From Bostrychus sinensis (lineage: Eukaryota > Chordata > Actinopteri > Gobiiformes > Eleotridae): DNA of 64,000 nt. A model generated the notes under the pieces. The model did no database searches. It worked only from the letters and a program-made list of their open reading frames with translations, and had not been told where the DNA came from. The stretch covers positions 31,276,526-31,340,525 of the forward strand of contig CM036254.1 of the NCBI GenBank assembly GCA_020698575.1, in the 5' to 3' direction. Position numbers and translations under genes: made by a program. The number at the start of each line of letters is the position of its first letter. Position 1 is the stretch's first letter. Positions 58,035 to 64,000 of this stretch are shown here, one piece after another.

Positions 58035-59766
58035 TTTGTTTATTTTTGAAATGGGACAATGCATATTCATTAACATGACCACATTAAAATGAATCATGTA
58101 AATATACTAGATTTAGCCATACAGGTTCATTTTCATCTGCTGTCCCATGGCAGGTTGATGTTACAAGACATAGACAAGACACACAACAGTACATGAGACA
58201 TGTTAAAAGAGCCACAGACTTTAGCAACATGGATTAGTAAAAGCATCATGCAATAAGCACAATTAACACTACCGCAGAACACATTACACAAAAAACAACA
58301 ACACAGACAAAGACTCGCACATAAACTTAACACAGAGACAGTGGAAAATAATGAAAATGTTTAATACACAGAAGACACAACATTTGTTAAATATATTAGT
58401 AAAACACTAAGGTCCAGATTTATCAAAGGTTTGCGTGCACGCTAACTGAATAAGATGCGCTAAAATTGGAGCAAACCCAGACGCAGTTGAGATTTGCGTG
58501 TCTTACAGGAGCAACGCGAACGCAATGCAGATTTTGCTCCTATGACCTAATGAATCTGTAAACTGAGGCGTTCTTCCCAGAGTGCGCAAAATGGAAGGCG
58601 GAGAAAATGCAAATTCATTCATTTACCGCCCGCAATATTATTTATCAAGGCTCACCATGACTTTGCGTGCGAAAATAGCGTATAAATTTAGCACGTTGGA
58701 AAAGGACGTGCTAATCTTTTGCACAGATATGGCTGCTGTGATTCGTGTGAGACGAAGGAGAAGAAATGAAGAAATACGTAGGGTTAGAGTGTTTGCCACG
58801 TGTGCAGATCTATTTGCCATAACGGATGAAAAAATTATTCACCAGCACATTCAGCTCTTCTTGGTTAAATTTTGGCTTCCGTTTGTGTTCCACTTCCGCA
58901 CCTTCCATGACGCAAAACAATACACGCAATGATTCCATTTAAATAGTTCCACCCCATCTGTTTGCACTGTCACCGGCCACGCAGTTTGTCTTGGTAATTC
59001 ACGTGCAACACGCCCATTAATAGCGGCCGCATATTTTCTCACTGCACTCGCAGTTTAGCACCCGTCTTAGTAAATATGGCCCTAAGTGTTTAAAATGTGA
59101 GCACAAGTTTGACTGTCCAGGAGCCAGAGTTTTACTGATTTAGAGAACATTTTTAATGATGTGATGTTTCTAAGTTTGGTCAGAACAGTGTTCCAGGAGT
59201 GTGCTGCTCTGACAGAGAAGCCCAACTGCCCAAAACAACTTTTCCTGAAAGGAACATCACAGTCTCCTCTGCTCTGAGCTTGTGTGCCTACACTATTTCT
59301 CAGATGGATTTATTCTTGCAGAGGAGATGGAGCCACACCATGAAGTATTTTATACACCAACACAATGTCATAGAATTTAATCATATTCTCCCAAATGAAA
59401 AAAATTATATTTTGAAAGAATATGACAATGGTGATAGGAGTTTGTTTTTTTTATCAGATGTTTTAAGAGTTTGTTCATAGAGTCTTTCCATTGGTTGTAG
59501 TGTTGTTTTACTGGTTTGTGTCCAACTTGTCAGACAATAGTGAATGTGCGAAAGAATCATGGCAGTAAGGTAGGTCTCTGCAGTTTCAGTTGTTAGGTTA
59601 GTTCAAATTAAACTAAATGTTGAAGATTACATTTAATTTTATTCATTACTTTTTTCACTTGTGATTTGAATGTAAGTTTAGAATCAATAATTATGCCCAA
59701 ATATTTGTACTCCTGTGCCACAGTTAATAGTTTCCCTGCGACCATAACAGGCAGATCTGGCTCTTT
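58035..59766 (-). mobile_element. 5'-truncated LINE with decayed ORF2, inserted in family C
   Basis: On the minus strand, from 59766 down, translation gives AGKLLTVAQEYKYLGIIID, SKLTFKSQVKKVMNKIK, then NSYHHCHILSKYN and, in shifted frames, VYKILHGVAPSPLQE and DCDVPFRKSCFGQLA. These are typical downstream blocks of ORF2 in L2-like fish LINEs (clade tentative). Stops and shifts break it. The 3' end at about 58035 is an AAATAAACAAATAAA-type tail. Harbinger-like sequence interrupts it at 58411-59092. Confidence 0.8.
58411..59092 (+). mobile_element. Harbinger-like element with transposase N-terminal remnant
   Basis: The left end GGTCCAGATTTATCAAAGG and the reverse complement of the right end GGGCCATATTTACTAAGAC are similar, and TAA lies on both sides (58408-58410 and 59093-59095). 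A 3-bp TWA duplication is the PIF/Harbinger hallmark. The plus frame at 58729-58932 begins MAAVIRVRRRRRNEEIRRV and continues with a LFAITDEKIIHQHIQLF-like stretch, resembling the arginine-rich start of Harbinger nuclease proteins; the catalytic part is missing. Non-autonomous deletion derivative. Confidence 0.75.
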
Positions 59767-60059
59767 GTAAACGGCGTCTAGTACTTTCCTTCGTCACCTG
59801 TTGCTTCTGCTGAAGTCCTCATTATTGTCTAGTCATCTGTGTGATTTTTTACTTCGTAAGAAATAAGAAATAAGCACAGAGCTGCTCAAAATACGGCATA
59901 TTTAAAAAACAAACAAACTGAAAAATCTGCACTGCTTATCCTTTGTTTCTCTGATTGGTTACTGCACCTGACATTGTTCGCCACAGAAATGAAATGTTAC
60001 AGAAGAGGTACGAGACTAACTTAGGAAAAGAGTTTGTCTGGCAGGCTAGGCTCCCTCTG

Positions 60060-60640
60060 GGTTCACATAAGTAAATCATTGGCTTCTTAGTGTCCAGGGA
60101 TTAAAAATTGATTTTACAAAGGCTTTACACCAGATGTACTTCCAGACACAGCCCCCTCCACACACAAGAGTACACTGGTGTGCAACAAACCATCATCACA
60201 AATGCCAGAGTCAGTAAATGAACTAACTGTAAGCATAACAAACACATATCGGGCCTACGTAGCTTGATCTTTTGAGAGAAACATGTCTTAACTGTCCAGC
60301 CTGTACCTTTCGTGTGTGGCTGTTGCGTCCTGTCCGCAAGATGGTGACATGGATGTGAGGCAATGGCTCTCATGAACATTTAATGACTCCTGTGTGTTTA
60401 CTGTACAGTAACAGTACTGTGTGGAGTTCAGAGTGCAGGTCGTCTCCGTGAGTGCTTCTTCATGTTGAAGGGACAAGGCCAGTGCTCATCTGTCTCTGTC
60501 CTCTGCTCTAAAGGTCCACATGGGACGGCCCAAGTGTCAGTGTGTTCTCTGCTGAGGACATTGTAACAACTGAGAAGCTCTGAGGGACACTGTCCAGGGC
60601 TGAGGGGGTAATGAGTGCAATCTAGGATGAAGGGGTGGTT
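60060..60640. other. Unannotated non-coding DNA
   Basis: No exon or repeat recognised. Confidence 0.5.
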
Positions 60641-60643
60641 TAC

Positions 60644-60962
60644 TTAAAGTTACTGTAAGCACCATGCGCTCTTCCTGGTTTGAAAACGTTACTGCAGTCT
60701 AAATTAAAACAGTGGTCTGTGGGTTGCCAGTCTTTTCATTTTTCTGATTGGATGATCAGCAATGCAGTTTTAAAACCAAAACAAAAAATGTAAACATAGA
60801 CAACTTGCTCATTACGTATTTTTTTTTTTTTAAATTGTGAATAAATCAGCTGTACCATTGTTATCAGTAAAACTAATATTTGATTTGAACATGTTTACAT
60901 CATATCTTGGGACACATTTCTATTAAATATAAAAAAATATATACTGCTCATAACACCTTTAA
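60644..60962 (+). mobile_element. TTAA-flanked miniature element, family A copy 3
   Basis: Begins TTAA-AGTTACTGTAAGCAC and ends CTGCTCATAACACCT-TTAA. It shares ATTACTGCAGTCTAAATT-type and CAGCTGTACCATTGTTATCA blocks with 34604-34893, in the same orientation. Confidence 0.85.
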
Positions 60963-60974
60963 GGCGTGTAGGTG

Positions 60975-61090
60975 CAAGGTTATGGGAACTGTGGCCCCAG
61001 TCCTCTGTTCCTCTCATGCGTGACTATGCAACAACACCAAATAGTTCCTGAAAAGTTTATAGAAACTGCAAAAGTTTCCTACAGTGCAAA
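60975..61090. mobile_element. GGAACTG-rich dispersed repeat fragment
   Basis: GGGAACTGTGGCCCCAG and GTTCCTCTCATGCGTGA resemble 6090-6130 (GGAACTGTGGTCATTAG, GTTCCTCTCATGTGTGA). A short fragment of a common teleost repeat. Confidence 0.4.
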
Positions 61091-61129
61091 AGGGCCTGTA
61101 CAGTCTGAATATTAGTTAGGACAGGACAG

Positions 61130-61470
61130 AACTGCAGAGTGGTTAGTGTTCTCGCCTCCCAGCAAGGAGATTGTGGGTTCGATACATGGGCCAACCAACA
61201 CACCATCACATGAACAAGTCTGCATGTCCTCCTGTGTTACTGTGGGTTCTCTCTGGGTACTCCAGCTTCCTCCCACTGTCCAAAGACATGCATGTGTTAG
61301 GTGAATTGGTGACTCTAAATGTTCCAGAGTGAATGGTTGTCTGTCTATGTATGAGTCAGCCCTGTGACTGACTGGCCCCTGTCCAGGATGTACCCCGCCA
61401 AGAGCTCAAAGTTACAGGGATAGGCCTATGACCCCTGATGGGAATAAGCAAAAGATTAATGAATGAATAT
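61130..61470 (+). mobile_element. SINE-like teleost repeat, copy 3 (longest)
   Basis: The tRNA-like head at 61136-61185 has box A GTGGTTAGTGTTC and box B GGTTCGATAC. The body carries TCTCTGGGTACTCCAGCTTC, CCAAAGACATGCATG and GTGACTCTAAATG, and the tail GGGAATAAGCAAAAGATTAA then AATGAATG. It is the reference for the copies at 3579-3896 and 10801-10997. Confidence 0.75.
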
Positions 61471-61544
61471 GAGAAAATTATAATGAATTATAGCAGCCAT
61501 AAAAAGTCAATAACTGGCACATAATGATAATAATATAAATCCAA

Positions 61545-61790
61545 TCTGTCTTATACAGCACTTTTCTAGATGCTCAGTGTCTCTTATTCATTCACTCCTC
61601 AGTCACACTCGCTGGTGGTGAGATACTTTTGTAGCCACAGCTGCCCTGGGGCAGACTGACAAAGGCATGGCTGCTATTCTGTGCTTATGGCCCTCCGACC
61701 ACCACCAAACACACAATCACACAGTCGCTCAGATATGTTTTTGGTGCTTTATAGTATCTATACACACTGGGCCAGCGGGCAACAGAGAGG
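61545..61790 (-). mobile_element. tRNA-headed SINE-like repeat, 3' part
   Basis: On the minus strand GGTGGTCGGAGGGCCATAAG, GTCAGTCTGCCCCAGGGCAG and CTGTGGCTACAAAAG lead into an AAAGTGCTGTATAAG tail. The first blocks match the copy at 63764-64000. Confidence 0.6.
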
Positions 61791-62002
61791 ACACTAATGA
61801 CTGTAAGAAGTGAGTATTATTGCTATATGTTATTGTGAAAAACACATCTCTTCCTTCCTTGTCCCCGGAGACCTGCAGGATGTCCTGGAGCAGTGTATGG
61901 GTCTTCAGTAAAACACCCTCAGATTTCCCAGAGTGGAGAGGTAACTTTATTAAAGGCAGTGAGACAGTTCTGCTGCAGACACCGACCCAACAGCCCAGAC
62001 AT

Positions 62003-62240
62003 TAAAGGCGCTTTTCCACTAGGCAGAACGGTACAGAACGTGTCAGTACGGGACGCCTTAGAACGGGTAGCCCCAAAACCTGCAGGTGTTTCTATGTTGG
62101 GTCCAGGAGACCAGCGTTTGTTACGTAAACACTGACATCACACAAAAGCAACAAAAGTTCTGTTAATAAATGAGAAAAAAATGTGTTTGAAGCTCACGTT
62201 TCCAACACAAAGTTGCTTAACAGAAAACAACTCAAATTTA
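62003..62240 (+). mobile_element. Dispersed repeat, family D copy 2
   Basis: GCGCTTTTCCACTAGGCAGA, GAACGGTACAGAACG, GACATCACACAAAAGC and ATGTGTTTGAAGCTCACG follow the order seen, inverted, at 33115-33276. Full element limits unclear. Confidence 0.5.
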
Positions 62241-62259
62241 ATAAAAGCATACACACATA

Positions 62260-62777
62260 CTGTAATTTCTGAACTATAAGTCACACTTTGTTCATCATTT
62301 GGCTGGTCCTGTGACGTATACTCAGGTATCAAAATATATATAATTTAACATTCAACATTACATTCTACAGCTGCGAGAGGGCGCTCTAGGTTTGTGACAG
62401 CTACTGTCAGTGTATATGTTGCTCCTGTAACACTGAAAAAATTGCTTACCAGTAACTTGCTTGTTGGACTCACTGGTAATTTAGCACATTCAGCCTCCCA
62501 GGTATGTTCTTTATGCTATTGTGTAGCTGAATAACTGTTAAAGTGTTACGTTAACATACTGGACACCTATTCAGCCTGTTGTTCTGTGTGCTATTGTGTA
62601 GTTGAATGCCTTGCCTTTCCAGATTAAATGTCTGTTCTCGGATTTTGTGAAATAGATTTCTAAATAAATCCGACTTATAGTCCAGTGTGACTTGCATATG
62701 TTTTTTTCCTCTTCATTCTGCATTTTTTGACTGATGCAACTTATACTCCGGAGTGACTTATACCCTGGAGAATACGG
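62260..62777. mobile_element. TA-flanked miniature element with ACTATAAGTCAC ends
   Basis: The left end CTGTAATTTCTGAACTATAA and the reverse complement of the right end CCGTATTCTCCAGGGTATAA are similar and each is flanked by TA. TATAAGTCAC/GTGACTTAT motifs recur near both ends. The inner phrase GCTATTGTGTAG occurs twice, near 62514 and 62590. Known in style from many fish genomes; superfamily not assigned. Confidence 0.65.
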
Positions 62778-62784
62778 TAACTGT

Positions 62785-63755
62785 GCCATAAAATAGTGTA
62801 AAAAATACTTATAAAGTAAAAGGCAATAATTTCGAAAAACAATAAAAGACTGTCAGAGGAGACCAGAATATTAATCAAATAGCCTTGGCAAATTAATCAA
62901 ATGAGCAAATAATGGATAAGCCTTGGGGCCCTCTAATGTCTGTGGGGCCCTATGCAGTTGCTTAGTTTGCATGCAGGACTGTCACGGTGCTCTTGGGCAA
63001 AACACTGTAACATATACTTTCCTCCAGTGTCTGGCCTTTTGAGAGCCAGCGTGATCCATCTGTTTGTTCAACCTGAGCTAAAAATATGCTGTAACATTTA
63101 CTAAAGGAGATTTTTTTTTCCCCCATCTTAGCCAAGTTTTCTGCTGTGACATCAGAAAGAATGGATCCAGAGTAAAAGTGAAGACTGGAGGTTTATTACA
63201 GCCTGAGTGAGCCGATGCCAGTAGTTAGTCAGTGCTAATGAAGTTCAGTCCTGGAGAGGTGGGCGGTGTTATTAATCTCACTCGGTGTTTATGCAGAAAC
63301 CTGAGCAGTAGCTGTGTTTGTGAGCTGGGTTAAGTTTTTACAGATGTTTCCTCTGGCCTCAGTCTGGAGCAGAGCTGTCTGTATGTGCTTCCACAGAGTT
63401 CACCTTCAGACTAACTGACATTTAATCGGTGATTGACGTGACGCTCATTTTTTCCGTAATCAATTGAAAGGTTTTGCTAAATAATATTTTTTTCCCCCCT
63501 CAAAAGTCTGTCAGCAGTGCAACATAGGGCCTACTACAAAACCCTGAAAGTTTAACAGCAAAATGTCCAATGGTGTGATTGTAAGATTTTCAGAATACAC
63601 TAGACACTAGAGTCACTAGTGTCTGGAACAGTTCAGAAGGTCTTTGGCATAATGTCAAATCTTACAGAAACTTTTTTTTTTTGGTAGAAGACTAAGTTTC
63701 TGTAATATTTAGTAGGGCATTTGATGTGTTTTTTCTCACTGTTTATTATTTCATC
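62785..63755. other. Unannotated non-coding DNA
   Basis: No exon or repeat family recognised. Confidence 0.5.
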
Positions 63756-63763
63756 TACAAATA

Positions 63764-64000
63764 GTTCAGTCGGTAGAGACACTTGCCCACTAACACAAAG
63801 GTTGGCGGTTCAAGCCCCGCAACTGGCAATGCATACTGTTGTTGTGTCCTTAGGCAATATGCCTGTATAAATGTGTCAGTGTGACTGTGTTTGGTGGTGG
63901 TTGGAGGGGCCATAAGCGCACAATGGCAGCCACACTTCCGTCAGTCTGTCCCAGGGCAGATGTGGCTACAGAAGTAGTTCACCACCACCGAGTGTGACTG
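63764..64000 (+). mobile_element. tRNA-headed SINE-like repeat, cut by window end
   Basis: Box A TAGTTCAGTCGGTAGAGACA (63766-63785) and box B GGTTCAAGCCC (63807-63817) are well kept. GTGTCCTTAGGCAATATGCC and CAGTCTGTCCCAGGGCAGAT follow. The element runs off the end. The head is tRNA-like but is not followed by an acceptor-stem partner, so it is not annotated as a tRNA gene. Confidence 0.75.

Larger units (their letters stand above)
57866..60052 (+). mobile_element. Family C element, copy 2, split by nested insertions
   Basis: 57866-58033 matches the left part of 40137-40722 (CTACTTGCTTTTC, GCAGGACAGTCTGG, TTAATAACTTCTCT). 59768-60052 matches its right part (GTCCTCATTATTGTC, GCACAGAGCTGCTCA, TTTCTCTGATTGGTTACTGC, GAAAAGAGTTTGTCTGGCAG). 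The intervening 1.73 kb is absent from copy 1 and is a LINE that itself carries a Harbinger-like element. Confidence 0.8.

Noticed and set aside
59199..59480. 93-codon plus-strand frame
   Set aside because: Antisense of the LINE ORF2 remnant, which explains its openness better.
63764..63840. Functional tRNA gene
   Set aside because: Boxes A and B are present, but the acceptor stem does not close and the sequence continues into a SINE-type body shared with 61545-61790.

Overview
The window looks like nuclear DNA of a ray-finned (teleost) fish. It is dense in the repeat classes that fill teleost introns and intergenic DNA: hAT-like elements with 8-bp target duplications, TTAA-flanked and TA-flanked miniature elements, a Harbinger-like element, a Tc1-like IR/DR terminus, decayed LINE ORF2 fragments, tRNA-headed SINE-like copies and large minisatellites. 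No bacterial or viral gene organisation is present. Most long open frames are artefacts: tandem repeats whose unit is a multiple of 3, poly-T frames, or antisense of LINE remnants. No intact protein-coding gene was recognised.

Layout. 1-2.1 kb holds LINE tails and a LINE ORF2 remnant. 2.1-20 kb is mostly unique non-coding DNA with SINE-like copies (3.6, 10.8 kb), a degenerate pyrimidine minisatellite (7 kb), a terminal-inverted-repeat element (9.3-9.9 kb), TTAA-flanked elements (11.0, 13.9, 18.4 kb), a 54-bp tandem repeat (12.2 kb), an 800-bp inverted-repeat element (15.7-16.5 kb) and a G-quadruplex-prone stretch (17.5 kb). 20-26 kb carries a foldback element beside a perfect 33-bp palindrome, a decayed hAT copy, a Tol2-like repeat and an AT-rich foldback. 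26.2-27.5 kb is a 1.28-kb polypyrimidine minisatellite. 27.8-30 kb has three DNA transposon derivatives, one with a perfect 8-bp duplication. 31-33.1 kb has a short foldback element and a 49-copy 21-bp minisatellite. 34-46 kb mixes TTAA-flanked elements, an L1-like ORF2 tail, two more foldback elements, a perfectly bounded hAT element, an interrupted 22-bp minisatellite and a Tc1-like end. 48.7 kb has a short coding-like frame with a possible BESS-like motif. 50.5 kb is a CCAGA pentamer array.

The best host-gene signal is at 54.2-55.9 kb: a CpG-rich stretch, CCAAT boxes, a TATA-like element and a strong splice donor at 54973/54972, all compatible with a minus-strand promoter and a non-coding first exon. 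If real, much of 1-54.9 kb would be a very long first intron, which fits the lack of recognisable exons. The gene is not identified. 56.2-64 kb is again transposon-rich, with a three-level nested insertion (inverted-repeat element, then LINE, then Harbinger-like element) at 57.9-60.05 kb.

The most unusual structure is the family of foldback elements at 20.0, 31.2, 38.5 and 42.5 kb: TA-flanked terminal inverted repeats enclosing arrays of one 20-bp unit, which in the best copy switch to the opposite orientation midway. Nothing here supports a new enzymatic or defence system. The findings concern repeat architecture, transposon structure and a candidate promoter.
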